Assembly (NCBI RefSeq): GCF_031082405.1
Contig: NZ_JAVHJU010000067.1
Span: forward strand, 436,040-500,039
Origin: Amycolatopsis sp. A133
Lineage (GTDB): Bacteria > Actinomycetota > Actinomycetes > Mycobacteriales > Pseudonocardiaceae
Reading direction: 5' to 3'
DNA length: 64,000 nucleotides
Shown: piece by piece, positions 16,140 through 24,365 of the stretch
Numbering within the stretch: position 1 is the first letter of the stretch
Layout of the letters: each line of letters starts with the position of its first letter
The notes under the pieces: model-generated
Seen by the model: the letters and a program-made list of their open reading frames with translations, nothing else
What the model was told of the DNA's origin: nothing
Databases searched by the model: none
Translations under genes and position numbers: made by a program

Positions 16140-17615
16140 CTACTTGACCTTGGTCACGATCGGGGCCGAGATCGGGCCGCCGTCGGCCTTGGAAAGCGCG
16201 CAGTAGAACTCGCGCGTCGGGTACTCGCCGGGCTTGTCGGGCACGCTCTGCCACTCCCCCTGGGTCGGGACGAGCGCCCGGTACCGGAGGCTGTCGCGCT
16301 GGCCGGCGGGGACGATCGAGGAGCGGAAGGCGGCCGCGCAGCGGGCTTCGGCCACCGCCGTGACGGCTTCGAGGCCCGGGTAGGCGGCGATCTCCGCGTC
16401 GCTGTCGGACCAGTTCGTGGTGCCGATGGCGTCCCCGGAGTCGTAGAGCTCGAGGGTGTGGCTCTCCTTGCAGTCACCGTCGTTCTCGTCGCTGATGACA
16501 CCGCCGTCCTGGACCGGCGCGTTGTAGCACTGGTAGCTGGAGCTGGCGTCCACCCGCATCTGACCGGCGAGGCCGAAGGTCATCGTGGGCAGCTTCTGGG
16601 CGTCCGGCGCGGGGGTTTCGAACGCCTTGCCCGCGAAGAAGCCGCCGACCAGGGCCGCCACGACCAGCACGGCGGCCGCCGTGAGCCACCGGGCGCGGTG
16701 GGTCTTCTTCGGCGGCTGCGGCGCGGGGGCGCCGAGCATCGCGGTGCCGCGCGGCGGGGTGGGCCGCACGCCCTGCGCCGTGGTCAGCAGGTTCAGGGCC
16801 TGGGGCGCGGTCAGCCGCGCGTCGGGGTTGGTGACCAGGAGGCCGAGGATCGCGGCGGCGATCGGGCCCTGGCCGCGGGTCAGGTACGGGATCTCGGTCA
16901 TGATCGCGTGCAGCGTCGCGGCGGTGGTCGCGCGCTCGAACGGGATCGAGCCTTCGACGGCGAAGAACAGCGTCGCGCCGAGGGACCACAGGTCGGACGC
17001 GGGCAGCGCTTCGCGGCCCTCGACGCGCTCCGGCGCCATGAAGGCGGGCGAGCCGACGATCATGCCGCTGGTGGTCAGCCGCGGGTCGTCGACGGCGTGG
17101 GCGATGCCGAAGTCGGTGAGCTTCACGCGGCCGTCCGGCCCGACGAGGATGTTCGCCGGTTTGACGTCCCGGTGCACGATCCCGGCGGCGTGCGCGGCCT
17201 GCAGCGCGGCGAGCACGCGCTCCCCCAGCTGCGCGGCCTGCGCGGCGGGCATCGGGCCGCGCTGCCGCACGAGGTCGGCGAGGCTCGGGGCTTCGACGAG
17301 CTCCATGACGATGAAGGTGGTGCCGCCGTCGGTGACGACGTCGTAGACGGTGACGATGGCGGGGTCGTTGAGCCGCCCGCCGGTGCGCACCTCCCGCAGG
17401 GCGCGCTCGGAAAAGACGGCGGCGGATTCGGCGTCGGGCAGCCGCAGTTCCTTGACGGCGACCTGCCGCCCGATCACCTGGTCCTGCGCCCGCCACACGA
17501 CACCCATGCCGCCCCGGCCCAGTTCGCCCAGCAGGAGGTAGCGGCCCGCGACGACCCGCTGACCAGGCGTCATGGGCGCCTGCGGCGGGTAGGGCCGGGT
17601 CTGTTCGTCGGTCAC
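16140..17615 (-). CDS. PknB-like transmembrane Ser/Thr protein kinase
   Basis: 491 residues. The kinase domain spans about 26-280: Gly loop LGRGGMG, catalytic Lys55 (VAVKEL), HRD with D150, DFG at 168-170 and APE in MAPERVEG. A basic stretch and one membrane helix (about 310-328) follow, then an extracellular domain of about 160 residues with four cysteines, probably two disulfides. That outer domain lacks PASTA repeats and looks like the small soluble domains of other actinobacterial sensor kinases. The ligand is unknown. It lies just upstream of dapA on the same strand, but dapA seems to have its own promoter. Confidence 0.92.
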   Translation of the reverse strand: MTDEQTRPYPPQAPMTPGQRVVAGRYLLLGELGRGGMGVVWRAQDQVIGRQVAVKELRLPDAESAAVFSERALREVRTGGRLNDPAIVTVYDVVTDGGTTFIVMELVEAPSLADLVRQRGPMPAAQAAQLGERVLAALQAAHAAGIVHRDVKPANILVGPDGRVKLTDFGIAHAVDDPRLTTSGMIVGSPAFMAPERVEGREALPASDLWSLGATLFFAVEGSIPFERATTAATLHAIMTEIPYLTRGQGPIAAAILGLLVTNPDARLTAPQALNLLTTAQGVRPTPPRGTAMLGAPAPQPPKKTHRARWLTAAAVLVVAALVGGFFAGKAFETPAPDAQKLPTMTFGLAGQMRVDASSSYQCYNAPVQDGGVISDENDGDCKESHTLELYDSGDAIGTTNWSDSDAEIAAYPGLEAVTAVAEARCAAAFRSSIVPAGQRDSLRYRALVPTQGEWQSVPDKPGEYPTREFYCALSKADGGPISAPIVTKVK

Positions 17616-17694
17616 GGTGCTCCTTTTGGCGGCGGTCGCGCAGATGCTAGTCGGACCGCCGGGGAGCGCCGCGGGTTCCGCGGAATTCGTGAAC

Positions 17695-18129
17695 TCAGCG
17701 GTGGGTTTCGCCGCGGTAGGGCAGCCACCGGTACCCGGGGGCGAAGTCGCTGAACTCGGCGCGCCGGCCGGTCGCGGCCCAGATGTCCTCGCTGACGACG
17801 AGCCCGGAGAAGGTCGTCAGGTCCTTCTCCGCCAGGAGCTCGTCGTAGGTGCGGAACAGGTCGGTCTCGACGCCGGCGAGGGCGTAGCGGTAGACCGGCG
17901 GCGCCGTCCGGAGCAGCCAGTAGAGCCGGCGGCCGGCCGCGGTCATGGCCTCCGCCTCCGCGGCGGAGTTCACGCCGGTGCGGCTGAGGCCTTCGGGCGC
18001 GACCCCGCACCACCAGGCGCCTTCGTTCTCGAAGACACCCGCTTGCCAGCCGTCGAAGTGGCGCGCGAGGTCACGGGCGTGGGTCTCGCGCTTCCCGCAT
18101 TCGGCGTTGAGGGCGAAGATCCAGGCCAT
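17695..18129 (-). CDS. Hypothetical protein
   Basis: 144 residues from the ATG at 18129, which has a well-spaced GGGAAG ribosome binding site. A TTG at 18154-18156 would add nine residues and overlap the mntH stop, but has less support. The product is soluble and rich in Trp and acidic/basic residues (MAWIFALNAECGKRE at the start, FAPGYRWLPYRGE near the end). No signal, membrane segment or known motif was recognised. It follows mntH closely and could be co-transcribed. Confidence 0.7.
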   Translation of the reverse strand: MAWIFALNAECGKRETHARDLARHFDGWQAGVFENEGAWWCGVAPEGLSRTGVNSAAEAEAMTAAGRRLYWLLRTAPPVYRYALAGVETDLFRTYDELLAEKDLTTFSGLVVSEDIWAATGRRAEFSDFAPGYRWLPYRGETHR

Positions 18130-18152
18130 GGCCGCGCTTCCCGTTTCGTCGG

Positions 18153-19394
18153 TCAACCGGTGAACGTGAGGTAGACGAGCACCAGGTTGAGAGCGATGAT
18201 GATCGCCGCGATCACCCAGGCCGCCACCGTCGTCAGCCGGCGGTTGGCGTCCTCCCCCATCAGATCACGGTCCGCCGTCAGCCGGATCAGCGGTACCAGG
18301 GCGAACGGGATTCCGAACGACAGCACCACCTGCGACACCACCAGCGCCGCGCTCGGGTCGGCGCCCAGAGCCAGCACCACGATCGCCGGGATGAGGGTGA
18401 CCAGGCGGCGCAGGACCAGCGGGATCCGCTTGTGCAGCAGGCCCTGCATGATCATCGCGCCCGCGTACGCGCCCACCGACGTCGAGGCCAGGCCCGAGGC
18501 CAGCAGGCCGATCGCGAACATCAGCGCGATGCCGGGCCCGAGCGCCGAAGCCACCGCGCCGTGCGCGCCCTCGATGCTGTCCACGCCGTCCTGGCCCTGG
18601 AGGTTCGTGGCGGCCAGCAGCAGCATGCCGAGGTTCACCGCGCCCGCCAGGAGCATCGCCAGGCCGACGTCCGCCCGGGTGGCGCGCAGCAGGCGGCGGC
18701 GCCGGACGCCGTCCGGGCGGCCGTGGCGGTCGCGGACCAGGCCCGAATGCAGGTAGACCGCATGGGGCATGACCGTGGCGCCGAGCATCGCGGCGGCGAT
18801 GAGGATGCTGCCCGCGCCGTCGAACCGCGGCACCAGGCCGCCGAACGTCTCGGTCGCCGACGGCGGCTCGACGAACAGGCTCGCCAGGAAGCCGACCGCG
18901 ATCACCGCGAGCAGCCCGGTGACGACCCGTTCGAACGTCCGCTGGCCGCCGCGGTCCTGAACCGCCAGCAGCGTCAGCGAAACCGCGCCGGTGATCAGGC
19001 CGCCGACGATGAGCGGCAGGTCGAAGAGCAGGTTGAGGGCGATCGCACCGCCGACGACCTCGGCCAGGTCGGTCGCGATGGCGACGACTTCCGCCTGCGC
19101 CCAGTAGGCCAGCCGCGCTCGCCGCGACAGGCGCGCGCGCAGGGCCTCCGGCAGCGACATTCCGCTGACCAGGCCCAGCTTCGCCGACAGGTACTGCACG
19201 AGCACGGCCATCAGGTTCGCCGCGACGATCACCCAGACCAGCAGGTAGCCGTAGCGGGCGCCGGCGCTGATGTTGGAGGCGACGTTCCCGGGGTCGACGT
19301 AGGCGATGGCGGCGACGAAGGCGGGCCCGAGCAGGGCGGACCCGGTACGCAGGCGGGTCGTCAGTCTCGGCCGGACAGCCTCGGTCACAGCCAT
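18153..19394 (-). CDS. mntH: Nramp-family Mn2+/Fe2+ transporter
   Basis: 413 residues with about 11 membrane helices. The Nramp helix-1 metal motif reads AIAYVDPGNVASN (DPGN) and the helix-6 motif MPHAVYLHS is present, so the metal site looks intact. It imports manganese or ferrous iron with protons. The ATG at 19394 follows a GAGGTGGG ribosome binding site; a longer frame starting at 19484 crosses the operator-like palindrome and is not credible. An 18-bp inverted repeat at 19429-19446 lies in the promoter region, suggesting metal-dependent repression. Confidence 0.93.
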   Translation of the reverse strand: MAVTEAVRPRLTTRLRTGSALLGPAFVAAIAYVDPGNVASNISAGARYGYLLVWVIVAANLMAVLVQYLSAKLGLVSGMSLPEALRARLSRRARLAYWAQAEVVAIATDLAEVVGGAIALNLLFDLPLIVGGLITGAVSLTLLAVQDRGGQRTFERVVTGLLAVIAVGFLASLFVEPPSATETFGGLVPRFDGAGSILIAAAMLGATVMPHAVYLHSGLVRDRHGRPDGVRRRRLLRATRADVGLAMLLAGAVNLGMLLLAATNLQGQDGVDSIEGAHGAVASALGPGIALMFAIGLLASGLASTSVGAYAGAMIMQGLLHKRIPLVLRRLVTLIPAIVVLALGADPSAALVVSQVVLSFGIPFALVPLIRLTADRDLMGEDANRRLTTVAAWVIAAIIIALNLVLVYLTFTG

Positions 19395-19428
19395 GACGCC
19401 CACCTCTCGAAAACCGGATGTCGGGGAC

Positions 19429-19446
19429 CCTAAACCGGAGTTTAGG
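19429..19446. promoter_or_regulatory. Candidate metalloregulator operator of mntH
   Basis: CCTAAACCGGAGTTTAGG is a perfect 7-4-7 inverted repeat, 35-52 bases upstream of the mntH start. Position and AT-rich arms fit an operator for a DtxR/MntR- or Fur-type repressor. The regulator is not in this window. Confidence 0.6.
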
Positions 19447-19524
19447 CGTGCCGAACTTTGTTTTTCAAGGGTGATGGCTCCCACCCCTCGACCCCGGATA
19501 CCCCGGTTGGGGGTGACCGAAAAG

Positions 19525-19920
19525 TCAGGGGTGGGCGACCTCGTGGCCCGACTCGCGCAACGCCGTGACCGCGTGGCCGAGGTCGGTCGCGCGGACCAGG
19601 ATGTGGTCGGTGTCGAACGTCGACATCGAGAACAGCGCCACCCCGGCCGCGGCCAGCTCGGACGCCAGCGCCGCGATGATGCCGGTGAGCGTGAACTCCA
19701 ACGGCCCGCGGACCGACAGCAGCCGCCAGCCGTCCTCGGCTGCCGTGGCTCCGGCCGGCTCGCGGCCGGCCGGGCAGATCACCGAGAGCTCTTCGGGCGT
19801 GCGGGTCACCGACACGAAGGCGTCGCCGGGCTCGAACAGCTCGGCGGGCACCGGGGCGTCCGCGGGCAGCCGCACGACGGCGTACTCGCCGGGACGGACG
19901 TCGATCGCGAGTCGCTTCAT
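19525..19920 (-). CDS. ACT-domain protein (aspartokinase-like ACT type)
   Basis: 131 residues starting MKRLAIDVRPGEYAVVRL. The second half (RLLSVRGPLEFTLTGIIAAL, then VALFSMSTFDTDHILV) has the ACT pattern of paired small-molecule-binding repeats, as in stand-alone ACT proteins related to amino-acid sensing. No catalytic domain is attached. The ATG overlaps the thyX stop by one base (TGATG), so it is translated together with thyX. The ligand is unknown; an amino-acid sensor role is inferred from the fold. Confidence 0.82.
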   Translation of the reverse strand: MKRLAIDVRPGEYAVVRLPADAPVPAELFEPGDAFVSVTRTPEELSVICPAGREPAGATAAEDGWRLLSVRGPLEFTLTGIIAALASELAAAGVALFSMSTFDTDHILVRATDLGHAVTALRESGHEVAHP

Positions 19921-20672
19921 CAGCCTTCCAGCACCTTCGGGCTCGTGGCGATCTCGGTGCCGTCCGGCAGCGTCGAGATGGTGAAGTCGGCGAACACGTT
20001 CGCCGCGGCCTTCTGCAGCTGCCGCAGGCACTCCACGGCCAGCTCGCGGATTTCGACGTCGGCGTGCTCGGTGGCGCGCATCGCGACGAAGTGGCGCCAG
20101 GCGCGGTAGTTGCCCGTCACGACGATCCGCGTCTCCGTCGCGTTCGGCAGCACGGCGCGGGCCGCCTGGCGGGCCTGCTTGCGGCGCAGGGTCGCGCTCG
20201 GGACGTCGGCGAACTTCTCCTCGAGCCCGGCCAGCAGCTCGGTGTAGGCGTCGACGCTCGCCCGGGTCGCCGCGACGAACTTCTCGTGCAGCACCGGGTC
20301 GTTCGCGATCACCTCCGGCTCGACGAACTCGGCGTCGCGCTCCGGGACGTACCGCTGCGAGAGCTGGGAGTAGGAGAAGTGGCGGTGCCGGATCAGCTCG
20401 TGGGTCAGCGACCGGGAGATGCCGGTGATGTAGAAGGTCACCGAACCGTGCTCCAGCACCGAAAGGTGGCCGACGTCGATGATGTGCTCGAGGTAGCCGG
20501 CGTTCGTCGCGGTGGCCGGGTTCGGTTTCTTCCACGACTGGTAGCAGGCGCGGCCGGCGAACTCGGCGAGCGCTTCGCCGCCGTCCGCGTCGGTCGACCA
20601 CGGCACGTCCTCGGGCGGGAAGAACTCGGTCTTCGCGATCAGCTGCACTCTGGGTGACACGGTTGCGGTCAC
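19920..20672 (-). CDS. thyX: Flavin-dependent thymidylate synthase
   Basis: 250 residues from the GTG at 20672, which follows a GGAG ribosome binding site about 8 bases upstream; the longer open frame to 20726 has none. The ThyX motif RHR-x7-S reads RHRHFSYSQLS. The enzyme makes dTMP from dUMP using methylenetetrahydrofolate and FADH2. In mycobacteria thyX lies in the dapA-dapB region, and here too it sits between dapA and dapB. It shares a transcript with the ACT gene. Confidence 0.95.
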   Translation of the reverse strand: MTATVSPRVQLIAKTEFFPPEDVPWSTDADGGEALAEFAGRACYQSWKKPNPATATNAGYLEHIIDVGHLSVLEHGSVTFYITGISRSLTHELIRHRHFSYSQLSQRYVPERDAEFVEPEVIANDPVLHEKFVAATRASVDAYTELLAGLEEKFADVPSATLRRKQARQAARAVLPNATETRIVVTGNYRAWRHFVAMRATEHADVEIRELAVECLRQLQKAAANVFADFTISTLPDGTEIATSPKVLEG

Positions 20673-20756
20673 GTCAGCACTCCTTCTCCCGGCTCCCGCG
20701 CAGCCTAACCACGTGAGGCCGATCACCAGCGGGGGACACGTGACATCACAGCCGCC

Positions 20757-20791
20757 TTGACCGACACCACGAATGACGTCATAGTGGTGTC
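20757..20791 (+). promoter_or_regulatory. Leaderless promoter with nested palindromic operator
   Basis: TTGACC (20757-20762) and CATAGT (20780-20785), 17 bases apart, place the start of transcription at the ATG (20792). The interval holds an inverted repeat GACACCAC (20763-20770)/GTGGTGTC (20784-20791) around the inner palindrome ATGACGTCAT (20773-20782). A repressor bound here would block polymerase. The RHH protein encoded directly downstream is the obvious candidate. Confidence 0.65.
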
Positions 20792-21307
20792 ATGGACCTG
20801 ACGCCGTACATCGCCAACCTTCGCGAGGACCTCGCGAACACGGCTGCCGCCGGGGACGAGCACACCCGGCGGGCGGCCGCGCTGCTGTCTTCCGCGCTCG
20901 AACCCGCCGTCCGCCTGACCCTGATGAACGCCCTCGCCGACCTCGCCGCCGAGGTCACGGCCGCACTGCCGGGCCAGGTGGTGGACGTCCGGCTCGACGG
21001 CCGGGACGTCCGCGTGGTCGTCACCGGCGACGCCGAGGAGACGACGTCGCGCGCGACACCACGTGACACCACGCCGCCACCACCGATCGACGGCGGTGAC
21101 ATCAGCCGGATCACGCTCCGGCTGGTCGAGCAGATCAAGGGCCAGGCCGAGCGGGCGGCGGCGGCCCAGGGCGTCTCGCTGAACACGTTCGTTTCGCAGG
21201 CGGTGCAGGGCGCGCTCGGGCACGGCGCGCTCGGTGGCGGGAGCCACAAGCACCACGGCAAGGGCGGCGGCACCGGGTCGCACCTGCACGGCTGGGTCGA
21301 AGGCTGA
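20792..21307 (+). CDS. Ribbon-helix-helix (HicB/Arc-like) putative DNA-binding protein
   Basis: 171 residues. An alpha-helical N-terminal part (1-60) and a short acidic/Pro linker lead to an Arc/HicB-type RHH motif near 105-141 (RITLRLVEQIKGQAERAAAA, then LNTFVSQAV). A His/Gly-rich tail (SHKHHGKGGGTGSHLHG) ends the protein and could bind metal. The gene begins exactly at the predicted transcription start and its promoter is covered by a palindromic operator, so autorepression is likely. It is followed after 12 bases by a DUF4097 gene in the same operon. It resembles antitoxins, but no toxin is present beside it. Confidence 0.82.
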   Translation: MDLTPYIANLREDLANTAAAGDEHTRRAAALLSSALEPAVRLTLMNALADLAAEVTAALPGQVVDVRLDGRDVRVVVTGDAEETTSRATPRDTTPPPPIDGGDISRITLRLVEQIKGQAERAAAAQGVSLNTFVSQAVQGALGHGALGGGSHKHHGKGGGTGSHLHGWVEG

Positions 21308-21319
21308 GGGGACGAGACG

Positions 21320-22243
21320 ATGAGTGAAGAACGGACCACACCGGCCGAAGAGCCGAACGACGAACTGGTCCGGATCGACGAGTTCGAGACCGACGTCCCG
21401 CTGGAGCTGGACATCAGCGTCACGATCGGCCGCGTCGAGGTCGTCCTCGAAGGGGACTCCGGCGCGCGCGTGGAGCTGCGGCACGACCAGGGCGAGCAGC
21501 AACCGTGGGTCACGGGGGTGAACAACCTGCTGTCCTGGGTCGGCGAACGCTTCGGCGACCAGCTGGGCGTCGACCCGGCAGCCTCCCCCGCCGAGGCGGT
21601 GCGGCAGAGCCGGATCGAGAAGCTCGGCAACCGCCTGGTCGTGCAGGCACCGAAGGCGTGGCAGCTGCGGAACGTCGCCCTCGCGGTGAAGGTGCACGCG
21701 CCGGCGGGCTCGCACGTCGAGGTGCGGGCCGGCGCGGCGGACGTCACGGTGACCGGCTCGGCCGGCCGCGTCGACCTGCTGACCGGCTCCGGCGAGGTGA
21801 AGCTCGACCGCGCCGACGGCTCGGCCACGATCCGCACGGGCAGCGGCGCCGTCAAGCTCGGCCCGACGCTCGGCGGGCTGCAGCTGCGCAGCGGCAGCGG
21901 CCACGTCGAGGCGTCGTCGATCACCGGGTCCGCCACGCTGGCCACCGGCACGGGCGACGTCTGGCTGGGCGCGGTGTCCGGCGAAGTGATGGCCCGCACG
22001 GGCAGCGGCGACCTGTCGGTGGCCGACGCCGCATCGGGCTCGCTCGACCTGATCACCGGCTCCGGCGAGGTCCGGATCGGCATCCGCGGCGGGACGTCCG
22101 CCGAGGTGGACCTGACGTCCAGCGGCGGCAAGGTGTCCAGCGAGCTGGACGTGGCCGACAGCGCACCCGAGGGCGGCGTGAAGCTGAAGGTCCGCGCTCG
22201 GACCGGCACCGGTAATGCTGTGGTGACGCGCTCGGCGGGCTGA
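21320..22243 (+). CDS. DUF4097-family beta-repeat protein
   Basis: 307 residues with no signal peptide. From about 105 onward it is a run of short beta repeats with the recurring TGSGxV pattern (LLTGSGEVKL, IRTGSGAVKL, ARTGSGDLSV, LITGSGEVRI), a right-handed beta-solenoid type. The first 100 residues are acidic. Its partner is the RHH gene 12 bases upstream, and a GAGGGGA ribosome binding site precedes the ATG. RHH plus DUF4097 operons are, as far as I recall, recurrent in actinobacteria, but the function is unknown. A strong terminator follows. Confidence 0.85.
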   Translation: MSEERTTPAEEPNDELVRIDEFETDVPLELDISVTIGRVEVVLEGDSGARVELRHDQGEQQPWVTGVNNLLSWVGERFGDQLGVDPAASPAEAVRQSRIEKLGNRLVVQAPKAWQLRNVALAVKVHAPAGSHVEVRAGAADVTVTGSAGRVDLLTGSGEVKLDRADGSATIRTGSGAVKLGPTLGGLQLRSGSGHVEASSITGSATLATGTGDVWLGAVSGEVMARTGSGDLSVADAASGSLDLITGSGEVRIGIRGGTSAEVDLTSSGGKVSSELDVADSAPEGGVKLKVRARTGTGNAVVTRSAG

Positions 22244-22256
22244 TCCAGGGGGAAGG

Positions 22257-22294
22257 ACGGGCCGTTCCCGGCAGGGATGCCGGGGACGGCCCGT
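22257..22294 (+). terminator. Intrinsic terminator-like hairpin after the DUF4097 gene
   Basis: A 17-bp stem beginning ACGGGCCGT with one wobble pair and a GGGA loop starts 14 bases after the stop at 22243. No T-run follows, which is normal for high-GC actinobacterial terminators. Confidence 0.7.
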
Positions 22295-22362
22295 TCGCGC
22301 GGAATACCGGCGCTGCGCGGGAAATCCGGGGGCCGAAGGATTCGTTCGAGCCGCCGCGGCGA

Positions 22363-22417
22363 GGTCGCGAATGACTCATTCGAGACCTTGGAGGTCCCGA
22401 ATGAGTCATTCGCGACC
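22363..22417. repeat. GAATGACTCATTC hairpin repeat
   Basis: GGTCGCGAATGACTCATTCG (22363-22382) and its exact reverse complement (22398-22417) face each other between two convergent genes. A related hairpin is at 38581-38629. Possibly a bidirectional terminator or a dispersed repeat. Confidence 0.75.
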
Positions 22418-22532
22418 TTGGGGCAGCCGGGGGCAGACGCGCGGTGCGGGCGGCTTCTTCGGCACTCGGCGTCCCGGCCCGCCGTGGGGGATCGCACCGC
22501 GCGAACGCGGGATCCCAAGCCGCCGTGAGGTT

Positions 22533-23747
22533 CTAGCGGACCAGCCGGGCCAGCGCCGGGGCCAGGTCGCCGCGGGGAGCCACCGTCACGGCCGACAACC
22601 CCAGCCACTCCGCCATGTGCTTCAGCTCCGCCGCCAGCTCCGGGAGCAGCCGGGCCACGTCCGCGCCCTCCTCCGCGAACGCCCCCTGCACCCGCAGGAC
22701 CCCCGCCGCGCGGTCGGACTTCAAGTCCACCCGGGCCACCAACGATCCGTCCAGCAGGAACGGGAACACGTAATACCCGTACACCCGCTTCGGCTCCGGG
22801 ACGTAGATCTCGATCCGGTAGTGGAACCCGAACAACCGCTCCGTCCGGGCCCTCTCCCAGATCAACGGGTCGAACGGGCACAGCAGCGCCCGGCCCGTCA
22901 CCGTCCGGGGCGTCCGGGCCGCCGTGTGGCGGTACGCCACCGCCTTCCAGCCTCGGACCGCCACCGGCTCCAGCTCTCCCGACTCCACCAGCTCCGCCAC
23001 CGCTTGGCGGGCCGGAGCGGGTCCCAGGCGGTAGTAGTCGCGCAGGTCCGTTTCCGTAGCCACCCCCAGCGCTCGCGCCGAACGCGAAATCAAGCCCCGG
23101 GCCCCCTCCTCCGGGGAGACCGGACGGGCGAGGATCTCCGGGGGGACCACCCGCTCGGTCAGGTCGTAGAGGCGCTCGAACGAGCGCCGCGTGCCCGTGG
23201 TCAGCTGGCCGATGCCGAACAGGTACTCGCAGACGCGCTTGACCTCCGAGCGCTCCCACCACGAGCCCGGGCCGCGCCGCTGCGCGTCCGCCTCCACCGC
23301 CCGCTCGATGCCGCCCGCGCCGATCGGGCCCAGCTCCTTGACCACCGACAGGATCTCTTCGACCAGGCCCGGGGACTTCTCCACCAGCGGACGGTAGTTC
23401 CGCCACCAGCCCTCGCGCTTCGCGCCCGAACGGATCAGCGGCCAGTCCTCGACCGGGAGCAGGCTCGCCTCGTGCGCCCACGTCTCCACCAGCAGCCGCG
23501 GGCGACGCGCCGAGTGCGCCCACGCCGCCTCGTCGAGCAAGGCCGGGTCGTACGCGCCCAGGCGCGAGAACACCGGCATGTAGTGCGCCCGGACCGCGAC
23601 GTTCACCGAGTCCAGCTGCAGCAGCTGAACCCGGGACAACACCCGTTTCAGGTGCTGCCGCGAAGGCACGCCGGACGGACGCGGGTCGGTGAAGCCCTGT
23701 GCGGCCAGGAACGTCTTCCGGGCCGTCGAGACGCTGATCGTTTGCAT
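22533..23747 (-). CDS. ycaQ: Winged-helix DNA glycosylase, YcaQ/AlkX family
   Basis: 404 residues of the HTH_42 family, which unhook DNA interstrand crosslinks or excise bulky alkylated bases. The catalytic motif here is Q44-L-D46 (LLQLDSVNV), the QxD form typical of AlkX/YcaQ, not the QxQ of AlkZ. The winged-helix repeats and a late PFDPLIWERARTERLFGF segment are characteristic. The ATG at 23747 is preceded by GAGGG; an upstream ATG at 23759 is an alternative. It is divergent from a GNAT gene. No biosynthetic cluster is adjacent, which fits a general repair role. Confidence 0.88.
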   Translation of the reverse strand: MQTISVSTARKTFLAAQGFTDPRPSGVPSRQHLKRVLSRVQLLQLDSVNVAVRAHYMPVFSRLGAYDPALLDEAAWAHSARRPRLLVETWAHEASLLPVEDWPLIRSGAKREGWWRNYRPLVEKSPGLVEEILSVVKELGPIGAGGIERAVEADAQRRGPGSWWERSEVKRVCEYLFGIGQLTTGTRRSFERLYDLTERVVPPEILARPVSPEEGARGLISRSARALGVATETDLRDYYRLGPAPARQAVAELVESGELEPVAVRGWKAVAYRHTAARTPRTVTGRALLCPFDPLIWERARTERLFGFHYRIEIYVPEPKRVYGYYVFPFLLDGSLVARVDLKSDRAAGVLRVQGAFAEEGADVARLLPELAAELKHMAEWLGLSAVTVAPRGDLAPALARLVR

Positions 23748-23793
23748 GGTGACCCTCATGGTGCCACCCACCACCGACAAAAACCGCGACCGC

Positions 23794-23799
23794 TAAGTT
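23794..23799 (+). promoter_or_regulatory. -10 element TAAGTT of the GNAT gene (leaderless)
   Basis: TAAGTT lies 8 bases before the ATG at 23808, with no ribosome binding site between. Confidence 0.45.
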
Positions 23800-23807
23800 C
23801 ACCAACC

Positions 23808-24365
23808 ATGAGCGACGCCGCCGTCCGTCCCGCCGATCTGTCCGACGCCGCGGAGATCGCCCGCATCCAGCGCGAAACCTGGCACGCCGCCTACGAGGAC
23901 CTGCTCGGCAAGCAGGCCCTCGCGCAACTGGACGCCACCGACCTCGCCGGCACCTGGACCGAGACCATCGACTACCCCGGCAGCCTCGTCTACCTCGCCA
24001 CCGAGGGCGAGTTCACCGTCGGCTTCTGCGTCGCCGGCCGTGCGCCCGAAGACGAGGTCGCCCAGGCTGACGGGAGCCTGCCCGAGGACGCCGAGACGAC
24101 CGGTCTGATCGCCACCCTGCTCGTCGAGCCGCGCTGGGGACGCCGCGGGCACGCCGGACGGCTACTCGCGACGGCCGCCGCGGGCCTGCGGGCCGACGGT
24201 GCCTCCCGCGGCATCGCCTGGGTCGCCCAGGGCGACCACGCCACCCTCGGCTTCTACCGCCGGGCCGGCTGGAACCCCGACGGCACCGTCCGCACCCTCG
24301 ACACCGGCGAGCGCACGCTGCGCGAGGTCCGGCTCACCGGCACCCTCGACCTCGGCCTCGCCTGA
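23808..24365 (+). CDS. GNAT-family N-acetyltransferase
   Basis: 185 residues. Beta1 (AVRPADLSDAAEIARIQRE), the acetyl-CoA binding motif A (TLLVEPRWGRRGHAGRLL) and the late GFYRRAGW strand identify a GNAT of the RimI-like type. The substrate cannot be inferred. It is leaderless behind TAAGTT. Its last 204 bases are antisense to the extended 3' end of the convergent GtrA gene. Confidence 0.87.
   Translation: MSDAAVRPADLSDAAEIARIQRETWHAAYEDLLGKQALAQLDATDLAGTWTETIDYPGSLVYLATEGEFTVGFCVAGRAPEDEVAQADGSLPEDAETTGLIATLLVEPRWGRRGHAGRLLATAAAGLRADGASRGIAWVAQGDHATLGFYRRAGWNPDGTVRTLDTGERTLREVRLTGTLDLGLA

Noticed and set aside
19394..19484. N-terminal extension of MntH
   Set aside because: It would translate through the palindromic operator, and the ATG at 19394 has a good ribosome binding site.
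20779..23805. 1008-codon open frame on the minus strand
   Set aside because: It runs antisense through the RHH and DUF4097 genes and through ycaQ in the wrong frame; no recognisable motif.
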